Shown here in pieces: positions 1 through 4,994 of a DNA stretch of 6,795 nt (its first letter is position 1; each line of letters opens with the position of its first letter). This DNA comes from Planctomycetota bacterium (GTDB lineage: Bacteria; Planctomycetota; PLA2; JAEUHO01). The stretch is from assembly GCA_026647295.1 (NCBI GenBank), contig JAPKHB010000211.1, positions 1 to 6,795 on the forward strand, read 5' to 3'. Below the pieces are notes generated by a model, which was not told the origin of the DNA, did no database searches, and worked only from the letters and a program-made list of their open reading frames with translations. Position numbers and translations under genes: made by a program.

Positions 1-34
1 TGCGGCGCTTGAGGATGGCGCGGGGCTTGGCCAT
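1..34 (-). CDS. atpG: ATP synthase F1 gamma subunit, N-terminus only (runs off the left edge)
   Basis: Only the first 11 codons lie in the window: MAKPRAILKRR from an ATG at 34. Gamma is the rotating central stalk of F1 that couples c-ring rotation to catalysis. Its N-terminal helix usually reads like MA-(x)n-I-RRR-(x)-SV-N; the K-R-A-I-L-K-R-R form is what I recall from Planctomycetota-like gammas. Position directly after atpA in the same direction supports the call. The 75-bp gap to atpA holds an AAAGGA purine stretch (51-56 on the plus strand) 16 nt before the ATG, which is far for a Shine-Dalgarno site, so translation initiation may be weak or the RBS unusual. The rest of the gene is outside the window. 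Confidence 0.85.
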   Translation of the reverse strand, partial: MAKPRAILKRR

Positions 35-109
35 GGGCGGCGGGGGGCGGTCCTTTCCGGCTTCGGGGGGGAGCGGGCGGCTTCGAGCGGGGCGCGGGGA
101 GCGACGGGG

Positions 110-1648
110 CTAGCGGGGGTCGGGGGCCTTGCCGGCCAGGTAGGCCTCGGTGAACTGGCCGAGGATGCGGGAGAGTTCGGCCTCGACCTCCGCGGTCAGG
201 GCCTTGTCCTTCACCAGGCCTTCGTAGAACGGCGCGTGGTTGTCCTTCACGTAGGCCAGCATCCGCCGCTCGTAGTCGGCCACCTTGGGCACCGGGACCT
301 TGTCGAGGAAGCCGTTGGCGCCGGCGAAGATGCTCATCACCTGGTCGATCACGGCCATGGGCTGGAACTGCGGCTGCTTGAGCAGTTCGACCATGCGGCG
401 GCCGCGGTCCAACTGGGCCTGCGTGGCGGCGTCGAGGTCCGTGCCGAGCTGGGCGAAGGCCTCCAGTTCGCGGAACGCCGCGAGGTTGAGCCGCAGGCCG
501 CCGGCCACCTTCTTGTGCTTCATGGCCTTGACCTGGGCGTTGCCGCCCACGCGGCTCACCGAGATGCCCACGTCGACCGCCGGCCGGATGTTGGCGCGGA
601 ACAGGTCGGGCTGGAGGTAGATCTGTCCGTCCGTGATCGAGATCACGTTGGTGGGGATGTACGCCGAGACCTCGCCCTCCTGCGTCTCGATGATCGGAAG
701 CGCCGTGAGCGACCCGCCGCCCAGGTCGTTGGAGAGCTTGACGGCGCGCTCCAGCAGGCGGCTGTGCAGGTAGAACACGTCGCCCGGGTAGGCCTCGCGG
801 CCCGGCGGCCGGCGCAGCAGCAGCGAGAGCTGCCGGTAGGCGACCGCCTGCTTGCTCAAGTCGTCGTAGACCACGAGCGTGTGGCGCTTGTGGTTGTACA
901 TCAGGTGCTCGGCCATCGCGCAGCCCGCGTACGGGGCGACGTACTGCATGGGGGCCGGCGCCGAGGCCGAGGCCACGACCACGATGGTGTAGTCCATGGC
1001 GCCCGTGCGCTTGAGGTCCTCGACGACCGCCGCGACGGTCGAGTCCTTCTGGCCGACCGCCACGTAGACGCACACGACGTCCTCGGAGCGCTGGTTGATG
1101 ATGGTGTCCACCGCGATGGCGGTCTTGCCCGTCTTGCGGTCGCCGATGATCAACTCGCGCTGCCCCCGCCCGATCGGGGTCATCGAGTCGATCGCCTTGA
1201 TGCCGGTCTGCAGGGGCTCCTTGACCGGCTGCCGGTCCGCGATCCCCGGCGCGATCATCTCGACCGGCCGCGTCGCCTCGGCCTGGACCGGGCCCTTGCC
1301 GTCCAGCGGGTTGCCCAGGGCGTCGACCACGCGGCCGACCAGCCCGAGGCCCACCGGCACCTGCAGGAGCTGGCCCGTGCGGCGCACGGTCATGCCCTCG
1401 TGCAGGTCCTGGTCGCTGCCGAGGACGACCGCGCCGATGCTGCCCTCCTCGAGGTTGAACACCTGGGCCCGGGTGCCGTTCTCGAACTCCAGCATCTCGC
1501 CGGCGGCGGCCTTCTCGAGGCCGTAGATGCGGGCGATGCCGTCGCCGACCTCCAGGACGGTGCCGACCTCGGCCACGTCCACGGTCGACTCGAAGCGCTC
1601 GAGCTCCGCCCTAAGGACGGACGTGATCTCTTCAGGATTGAAGCGCAT
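110..1648 (-). CDS. atpA: ATP synthase F1 alpha subunit
   Basis: Alpha is the non-catalytic nucleotide-binding subunit of the cytoplasmic F1 hexamer. The 512-aa length is normal for the family. The beta-barrel domain (about 25-95) contains VGDGIARIYGL at 34-44. The P-loop is GDRKTGKT at 169-176, with Lys where many bacteria have Gln172; the Lys form also occurs elsewhere in the family, for example in actinobacteria as I recall. The region VISITDGQIYL (335-345) follows, and VSRVGG at 364-369 carries the arginine finger Arg366. A helical C-terminal domain completes the fold. The ATG at 1648 gives the family N-terminus MRFNPEEI; the same frame is open 61 codons further upstream but that part is antisense-like shadow inside atpH. 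GAGAGAGG (plus-strand 1660-1667) sits 11 nt before the ATG, inside the end of atpH, and the genes overlap by 17 nt, suggesting translational coupling. Confidence 0.98.
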   Translation of the reverse strand: MRFNPEEITSVLRAELERFESTVDVAEVGTVLEVGDGIARIYGLEKAAAGEMLEFENGTRAQVFNLEEGSIGAVVLGSDQDLHEGMTVRRTGQLLQVPVGLGLVGRVVDALGNPLDGKGPVQAEATRPVEMIAPGIADRQPVKEPLQTGIKAIDSMTPIGRGQRELIIGDRKTGKTAIAVDTIINQRSEDVVCVYVAVGQKDSTVAAVVEDLKRTGAMDYTIVVVASASAPAPMQYVAPYAGCAMAEHLMYNHKRHTLVVYDDLSKQAVAYRQLSLLLRRPPGREAYPGDVFYLHSRLLERAVKLSNDLGGGSLTALPIIETQEGEVSAYIPTNVISITDGQIYLQPDLFRANIRPAVDVGISVSRVGGNAQVKAMKHKKVAGGLRLNLAAFRELEAFAQLGTDLDAATQAQLDRGRRMVELLKQPQFQPMAVIDQVMSIFAGANGFLDKVPVPKVADYERRMLAYVKDNHAPFYEGLVKDKALTAEVEAELSRILGQFTEAYLAGKAPDPR

Positions 1649-2210
1649 GGAAGTGCGTACCTCTCTCGATGATCTTCTGTCGCAGTTCTGCGAGGCGGCG
1701 GCGGGCGCTCCCGTCGGCGACGCGGTCGCCGACGCGGATGATGGCGCCGGCGAGGATCTCGGGCTTGACGACGTGCCGAAGTTGCGGCTCCCCGCCGATG
1801 GCGGCGCGGATGGAACCCATCCAGGCCGCAAGGGCCTGCGGTTCGACGGGCGCGGCGGTCGTGAGCGTGACCGGCACCCGCCCCAGGCGCGCGTCCAGCC
1901 GCTCGGCGTACGCCGTGCCGATCGCCGGCAGCAGCGCCAGCCGCCCCCGGCGCTGCAGGAGCATGAGGAAGCGGGCGAGCAGGGGGGGGAGCCCCGCCGC
2001 GCCCACGCGCGAAAGCGCGGCCTGCTTCTCGGCCCCCGACACGACCGAGGAGAGGAAGTAGGCGCGCAGGCCGCGCTTGCCCTCCCAGGCGCCGACCACG
2101 GCGGCGAGCGCGGCGCCCACCGTCTCCAGGGCCGCCACGCCGCCCTCGGCCTCGACGGCCTCGAACAGCGCCGCAGCGTAGATGGACCCGCCCGGGCCGT
2201 CCGGGGTCAT
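1632..2210 (-). CDS. atpH: ATP synthase F1 delta subunit
   Basis: Delta sits on top of F1 and ties it to the b-subunit peripheral stalk. The 192-aa protein has the family plan: an N-terminal helical domain beginning with IYAAALFEAVE (10-20) and a C-terminal part. LLARFLMLLQRRGRLALLPAI (77-97) corresponds to the conserved N-F-L-L-L-x-x-x-R-L-x-x-L segment. RVPVTLTTAAPVEP (111-124) and GDRVADGSARRRLAEL (161-176) correspond to the terminal G-x-x-x-x-D-x-S-(x)n-L stretch. Similarity is moderate, as usual for delta, but position between b and alpha makes the call secure. Its ATG overlaps the atpF stop in an ATGA arrangement, with GGGGAGG 4 nt upstream; its 3' end overlaps atpA by 17 nt. An 8-base homopolymer (plus strand 1982-1989) encodes Leu-Pro-Pro-Leu with the frame intact. 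Confidence 0.93.
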   Translation of the reverse strand: MTPDGPGGSIYAAALFEAVEAEGGVAALETVGAALAAVVGAWEGKRGLRAYFLSSVVSGAEKQAALSRVGAAGLPPLLARFLMLLQRRGRLALLPAIGTAYAERLDARLGRVPVTLTTAAPVEPQALAAWMGSIRAAIGGEPQLRHVVKPEILAGAIIRVGDRVADGSARRRLAELRQKIIERGTHFHALQS

Positions 2211-2809
2211 CGCGCCTCCCCGGGGGTGCGCGTGAACTCGCCGACCACCTCCGCCACCAGGGCGGCGTGGTCCTCGGGGGCGAGCTGGCGGCGCAGGATG
2301 CGGCTCGCGGCCTCGGTGGCGACGGCGGCCGCGTCGCGCACGACCCGATCCCAGGCCTTGGCCTCGAGTTGCCCGATCTCGCGCCGCGCGCGCTCGACGG
2401 TCTCCTCGGCGCGCCGGCGCGCCTCCTCCTCGATCTGGCGCCGGATCTCCTGCGCGTCGCGCCGCGCCTCGTCGAAGATCGACTGCGCCTCCGCCCGGGC
2501 GTGGTCGATGCGCTGCTCGTACTCGGCGATCAGCGCCTTGGCCCGTTCGTGGGCGGCCGCGGCGTCGTCCAGCGCCTGCTGGATGGTCCGTTCGCGGGCC
2601 TTGAGGCCCTCCAGGATCGGCCGCCAGGCCGCCTTGGAGAGCACCACGAGCAGCACGACGAACACGGCGATGGTGCACAGCGCCGTGACCAGGTCCAGGT
2701 CCAGGAGGCCGGGCTTGGCGGCCCCCTCCTCCGCGGCGAAGGCCGGGCCGGCCAGCAGCCCGAGCGCGAGGATCGCGAGCGCGAGCACGCGGGACGGGGT
2801 GTGCAGCAT
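2207..2809 (-). CDS. atpF: ATP synthase F0 b subunit with N-terminal secretion-type leader
   Basis: Subunit b forms the peripheral stalk (stator) that holds F1 against the a subunit. The 200-aa protein starts with a hydrophobic stretch (about 7-21) ending in AGPAFAAEEG, a good signal-peptidase I pattern. A membrane helix (about 38-58) follows, then the family motif W62-R-P-I-L-E-G-L-K-A-R-E-R-T-I. A long charged, heptad-like coiled coil rich in Ala, Arg and Glu runs from about 70 to 155, and a short C-terminal domain contacts delta. The signal-like leader ahead of the true membrane helix makes it longer than E. coli b (156 aa). The ATG at 2809 is chosen because AGGAGG (plus-strand 2813-2818) lies 3 nt before it; the frame is open far upstream only because of base composition. 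The stop overlaps the atpH start (ATGA). Confidence 0.96.
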   Translation of the reverse strand: MLHTPSRVLALAILALGLLAGPAFAAEEGAAKPGLLDLDLVTALCTIAVFVVLLVVLSKAAWRPILEGLKARERTIQQALDDAAAAHERAKALIAEYEQRIDHARAEAQSIFDEARRDAQEIRRQIEEEARRRAEETVERARREIGQLEAKAWDRVVRDAAAVATEAASRILRRQLAPEDHAALVAEVVGEFTRTPGEAR

Positions 2810-2834
2810 GGGACCTCCTCGGTTGGGCGAAGGG

Positions 2835-2859
2835 CGCCGACGGCCGCCGCCCGTCGGCG
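2835..2859 (-). repeat. Inverted repeat (9-bp stem, 7-nt loop) in the atpE-atpF gap
   Basis: The arms CGCCGACGG (2835-2843) and CCGTCGGCG (2851-2859) are perfectly complementary, with a 7-nt loop. In the minus-strand transcript the hairpin lies 39 nt after the atpE stop and ends 16 nt before the atpF AGGAGG. There is no U tract, so a 3'-end-stabilising or attenuating role between the highly needed c gene and b is more plausible than full termination. Confidence 0.55.
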
Positions 2860-2898
2860 GCGACGGCGGGCGGCGCGCTCCCCCCGGCGGGGCGCGGG

Positions 2899-3156
2899 CT
2901 AGTTCCCGAGCGCCTGCATGCAGACGATGAGGGCGAAGAAGGTGAAGCCCTCGATCAGCGCCGCCGAGATGATCATGTTCACCTGGATGGCGCCCTTGGC
3001 CTCGGGCTGGCGCGCGATCGACTCGACCGCGTTGGCGCCGATGGCCCCGATGCCGCGGGCGGCGCCGATGCACACCAGGCCCACGCCGAGCGCGACCAGC
3101 GGCGCCAGGTTGACGACTTCGGCGAGGACGACGGAAAGCAGGGCGACGAGGGTCAT
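2899..3156 (-). CDS. atpE: ATP synthase F0 c subunit (proton-carrying rotor ring)
   Basis: Subunit c is a two-helix hairpin whose ring carries ions across the membrane and turns the rotor. The 85-aa protein shows helix 1 (about 16-42) with the small-residue motif GAARGIGAIGA (31-41), the polar loop ARQPEAKG (48-55) that contacts gamma, and helix 2 with the ion-carrying Glu69 in ALIEGFTFFAL (66-76). Aligned to the Na+-type c subunit of Ilyobacter as I remember it, the Gln32 ligand is Ile36 and the Ser following Glu is Gly70, so protons are the likely ion. Arg34, inside helix 1 where E. coli has Ile26, is unusual. The ATG at 3156 is preceded by AAGGAG 9 nt upstream. Gaps of 90 and 89 bp with hairpins flank this gene, unlike its tightly packed neighbours. 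Confidence 0.98.
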   Translation of the reverse strand: MTLVALLSVVLAEVVNLAPLVALGVGLVCIGAARGIGAIGANAVESIARQPEAKGAIQVNMIISAALIEGFTFFALIVCMQALGN

Positions 3157-3179
3157 CGAGAGGTTCTCCTTGGTTGGTC

Positions 3180-3195
3180 GGCGCCCCGGGGCGCC
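3180..3195. repeat. 16-bp perfect palindrome in the atpB-atpE gap
   Basis: GGCGCCCCGGGGCGCC reads the same on both strands. In the operon mRNA it can fold as a GGCGCC stem with a CCGG loop, about 10 nt upstream of the atpE Shine-Dalgarno site. It is not followed by a T run, so it is not a classical terminator. It could be an mRNA stability or processing element, or a by-product of base composition. Confidence 0.5.
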
Positions 3196-3246
3196 TCACG
3201 TCGGGGATGGGGTCGAGGTCGCGCGGGCGGCGGGCGCGGCGCGGGG

Positions 3247-4065
3247 CTAGTGCTCCGCGTGCAGTCCAGCGCCCACGAACAGCGCGGTCAGGAACGTGAA
3301 GATGTAGGCCTGGAGGAAGGCTACGAACAGCTCGAGGATGCTCAAGGCGGCGGCCCCGAGCACCGAGACGACGGTCACGCCGTACCAGGCCGCGCTGCCG
3401 CGCGCCGCCTGTTCCACGCCGATGACCGCGAAGGAGACGATCATCGCCAGCACGATGTGCCCGGCCACCATGTTGGCGAAGAGGCGCACGGCCAGCGCGA
3501 AGGGCTTGACCAGCATGCCGATGATCTCGAGCGGCACCATGAGCGGCGCCATCCACACCGGCGAGTGGCCGAAGAAGAAGGAGTGCCAGTAGCGGCCCAC
3601 GCCCTGGGCCCGCATCCCGGCCACGTGGATGAAGAGGAAGGCGCAGACGGCGAGCCCGCCCGTGACCATGATGTTGCCGGTGGCCGTGCCGCCGACGTGG
3701 GCGAGGTGCCGGTCGAGGGTGGTGCCCACCGCCCCCAGCGGGATCATCCCCAGCAGGTTCGCCGTCAGGATGAGGAAGAAGGTGGTCCAGAGGAAGGGCA
3801 CGAGGCGGTCGGTGTGCTTGCCCAGCGCCGGGCGCGCCACCTCCTCGCGGATGAACTGGAGGATCGCCTCGAGGAAGTTGCGCAGCCCCCGGGGCACCAG
3901 GCCCCGCTGGCGGGCGGCGATCGGCAGCACGACGGCCAGCAGCAGGGCGGAGACCAACAGCATCTCGAGGTGGTTGGTGAGCTCGAAGCCAAAGAGCCGG
4001 TAGCCCCGCCCGTGGGGGAGCACGTGGTCCATGGGGTCGGCGGCGGCGAGGAGGAGGTGGGGCAC
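3247..4065 (-). CDS. atpB: ATP synthase F0 a subunit
   Basis: Subunit a is the membrane stator that provides the two half channels for ions at the c ring. From the GTG start the protein has 272 residues and five to six membrane helices. Essential Arg194 lies in KPFALAVRLFANM (187-199). His203 occupies the E. coli Glu219 position and Glu245 the E. coli His245 position, the same reciprocal swap seen in mitochondrial a; the channel glutamine lies in LQAYIFTFL (251-259). Start choice: GTG at 4065 gives a leader VPHLLLAAADPMDHV and has AGGGA 9 nt before it, 5 nt after the upstream stop. The ATG at 4032 (261 aa) has only a C-rich stretch upstream and no Shine-Dalgarno site. I prefer GTG, but ATG remains possible. 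Confidence 0.96.
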   Translation of the reverse strand: MPHLLLAAADPMDHVLPHGRGYRLFGFELTNHLEMLLVSALLLAVVLPIAARQRGLVPRGLRNFLEAILQFIREEVARPALGKHTDRLVPFLWTTFFLILTANLLGMIPLGAVGTTLDRHLAHVGGTATGNIMVTGGLAVCAFLFIHVAGMRAQGVGRYWHSFFFGHSPVWMAPLMVPLEIIGMLVKPFALAVRLFANMVAGHIVLAMIVSFAVIGVEQAARGSAAWYGVTVVSVLGAAALSILELFVAFLQAYIFTFLTALFVGAGLHAEH

Positions 4066-4070
4066 GGGCG

Positions 4071-4589
4071 TCAATCCCTGGGCTTTGGCCGCGCGGCGGG
4101 TTGCGACCCGGACGCGGCTCCCTCTGCGGCGCGGGCCTCTTCGGCGCCTGCGCCCTCCGCGGCGGAGGGTCCGGGATTCTGACCCACGATGCGCACGGAG
4201 ACGAACACTTCCAGGACCAGTTGGGCGAGGTAGCCAAGGGCCAGGAAGACCGTGAAGGGAAGGTCCGGCGCCGCGTCCAGGAAGTAGACCGGCGCGGCGC
4301 AAAGGAGCGTGACCAGCACGCGCACCGCCATGCCCGCCTGGAGCGCCTGGACCGACCCTTGAGGGCCCGGGACCAGCCGCCCGAGCCCGGCCGCCGCCAG
4401 GTGCCCTGCGAGCGCGCCCAGGAAGCCGATCCCGCCCGCAAGGCCCAGGGCGAGGAGCCCCTCCCGGCCGGCCCAGGCGTGGGCGGGCCAGGCCAACAGG
4501 AGCACGAGGGCCAGGGCAAGGCCCAGGGCCCACGCCACCCGCCGCGCCGCGCCCGGCGCGGGGCGCACGTCTTGCGCTCGCTCCGCCAC
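4071..4589 (-). CDS. Four-helix membrane protein, probable ATP synthase I chain (AtpI-like)
   Basis: A 172-aa protein with a short basic N-terminus and four predicted membrane helices (about 17-35, 43-66, 85-104, 110-134), then a cytoplasmic Ala/Glu/Pro-rich tail. Topology, size and position directly before atpB match the AtpI/UncI (ATP synthase I) family. Its members help assemble the c ring or the whole F0 and are poorly conserved. The segment AGMAVRVLVTLLCAAPVYF (85-103) followed by the last helix LGYLAQLVLEVFVS (118-131) resembles the family's C-terminal half. The call rests on topology and context more than on motifs. The GTG at 4589 is chosen because GGAGG lies 5 nt upstream and it follows the previous stop by 31 bp; the upstream part of the frame overlaps the previous gene and is not protein-like. 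Another small membrane protein unrelated to AtpI is possible. Confidence 0.65.
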   Translation of the reverse strand: MAERAQDVRPAPGAARRVAWALGLALALVLLLAWPAHAWAGREGLLALGLAGGIGFLGALAGHLAAAGLGRLVPGPQGSVQALQAGMAVRVLVTLLCAAPVYFLDAAPDLPFTVFLALGYLAQLVLEVFVSVRIVGQNPGPSAAEGAGAEEARAAEGAASGSQPAARPKPRD

Positions 4590-4594
4590 TCCCG

Positions 4595-4599
4595 CCTCC
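4595..4599 (-). promoter_or_regulatory. Shine-Dalgarno site that fixes the GTG start of the AtpI-like gene
   Basis: On the minus strand GGAGG is followed by 5 nt (CGGGA) and then GTG at 4589. It is the only strong ribosome-binding site near the beginning of this reading frame and decides a GTG start over upstream in-frame codons. Confidence 0.75.
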
Positions 4600-4620
4600 A
4601 GGTTCGGGCCGCCGGGCCCG

Positions 4621-4944
4621 TCAGGGCCGCCGGGCGCCGTCGTCGTCGCCGCCGTCGCGGCCCTGGGCGGCCAGCACCCGCCGCAAGAGCAGCCACGTGC
4701 CGACCGCGACGCCGGCCAGCGAGGCGCCGGCCGTCCACCACGGCGCGCTCCCCAACCTCGCATCCAGGGCCCGGCCGCCAAGGAAGAACAGCCCCACGAC
4801 CAGGCCGAACTCGATGCCCACCGTGACCATCCCGCCGCGCCGCGTCTCGGGGTCCACGTCCCGTTCGAAAGGCAAGGTCGGGCGGCGGTACTCCGGCAGA
4901 CGGCCGCGCTCGGGGGGCGGCTCGTCCCGCGCCGGTCTGTTCAT
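4621..4944 (-). CDS. AtpZ/AtpI-family two-helix membrane protein, first gene of the ATP synthase operon
   Basis: A 107-aa protein with a basic, proline-rich cytoplasmic N-terminus (1-38), two membrane helices (about 40-57 and 70-87) and an acidic tail (GRDGGDDDG, 95-103). The pattern GIEFGLVVGLFFLGGRALDARLGSAPW (43-69) followed by a Gly/Ala-rich second helix is typical of the AtpZ/AtpI family (putative F0F1-ATPase subunit). These proteins associate with F0; roles in Mg2+/Ca2+ handling or F0 assembly have been proposed for the family. It opens the operon and faces the acyltransferase across 50 bp. The ATG at 4944 has no Shine-Dalgarno site; a TACACT box lies 6 nt upstream, pointing to a leaderless mRNA. 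An internal ATG (codon 39) at the edge of helix 1 would drop the charged N-terminus and is less likely. Confidence 0.8.
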   Translation of the reverse strand: MNRPARDEPPPERGRLPEYRRPTLPFERDVDPETRRGGMVTVGIEFGLVVGLFFLGGRALDARLGSAPWWTAGASLAGVAVGTWLLLRRVLAAQGRDGGDDDGARRP

Positions 4945-4950
4945 GGCGAG

Positions 4951-4956
4951 AGTGTA
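4951..4956 (-). promoter_or_regulatory. Putative -10 box (TACACT) for the ATP synthase operon, leaderless type
   Basis: On the minus strand TACACT (consensus TANNNT) ends exactly 6 nt before the ATG at 4944. With the usual 6-7 nt from -10 box to transcription start, the mRNA would begin at or next to the ATG. No Shine-Dalgarno sequence is present, consistent with a leaderless transcript. No TTGACA-like -35 is visible. Confidence 0.45.
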
Positions 4957-4982
4957 GCCGGCGGGCCCGTGCGGCCCGGGCG

Positions 4983-4988
4983 TATCCT
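4983..4988 (+). promoter_or_regulatory. Putative -10 box (TATCCT) for the acyltransferase gene, leaderless type
   Basis: TATCCT (TANNNT pattern) ends 6 nt before the GTG at 4995, the same geometry as the opposite TACACT box. The 6 nt between (GCCCGC) contain no Shine-Dalgarno site. No clear -35 element is seen in the G+C-rich sequence upstream. Confidence 0.4.
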
Positions 4989-4994
4989 GCCCGC

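Noticed and set aside
236..1672. 478-codon plus-strand open frame opposite atpA
   Set aside because: It is a shadow of atpA on the other strand: the product is a His/Arg/Val/Asp-rich string typical of the antisense of a high-G+C gene, with no domain.
1649..1831. 61-codon N-terminal extension of the alpha subunit frame
   Set aside because: It overlaps the delta gene, is Ser/Ala/Pro-rich and unlike any alpha N-terminus; the family start MRFNPEEI with a nearby ribosome site is at 1648.
2835..2859. Rho-independent terminator after atpE
   Set aside because: The hairpin is convincing but no U-rich tract follows on the minus-strand transcript and the operon plainly continues into atpF.
1527..2930. 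467-codon plus-strand open frame opposite atpH and atpF
   Set aside because: Ser/Arg/Ala-rich antisense shadow without motifs; the minus strand carries recognised genes across the whole span.
2899..3156. Sodium-translocating ATP synthase
   Set aside because: The c subunit has Ile36 and Gly70 at two positions where Na+-type c subunits carry Gln and Ser ligands, so proton coupling is the better reading.
3250..4182. 310-codon plus-strand open frame opposite atpB
   Set aside because: Composed largely of His, Glu, Asp and Gly repeats, the mirror of hydrophobic codons in atpB; no support as a gene.
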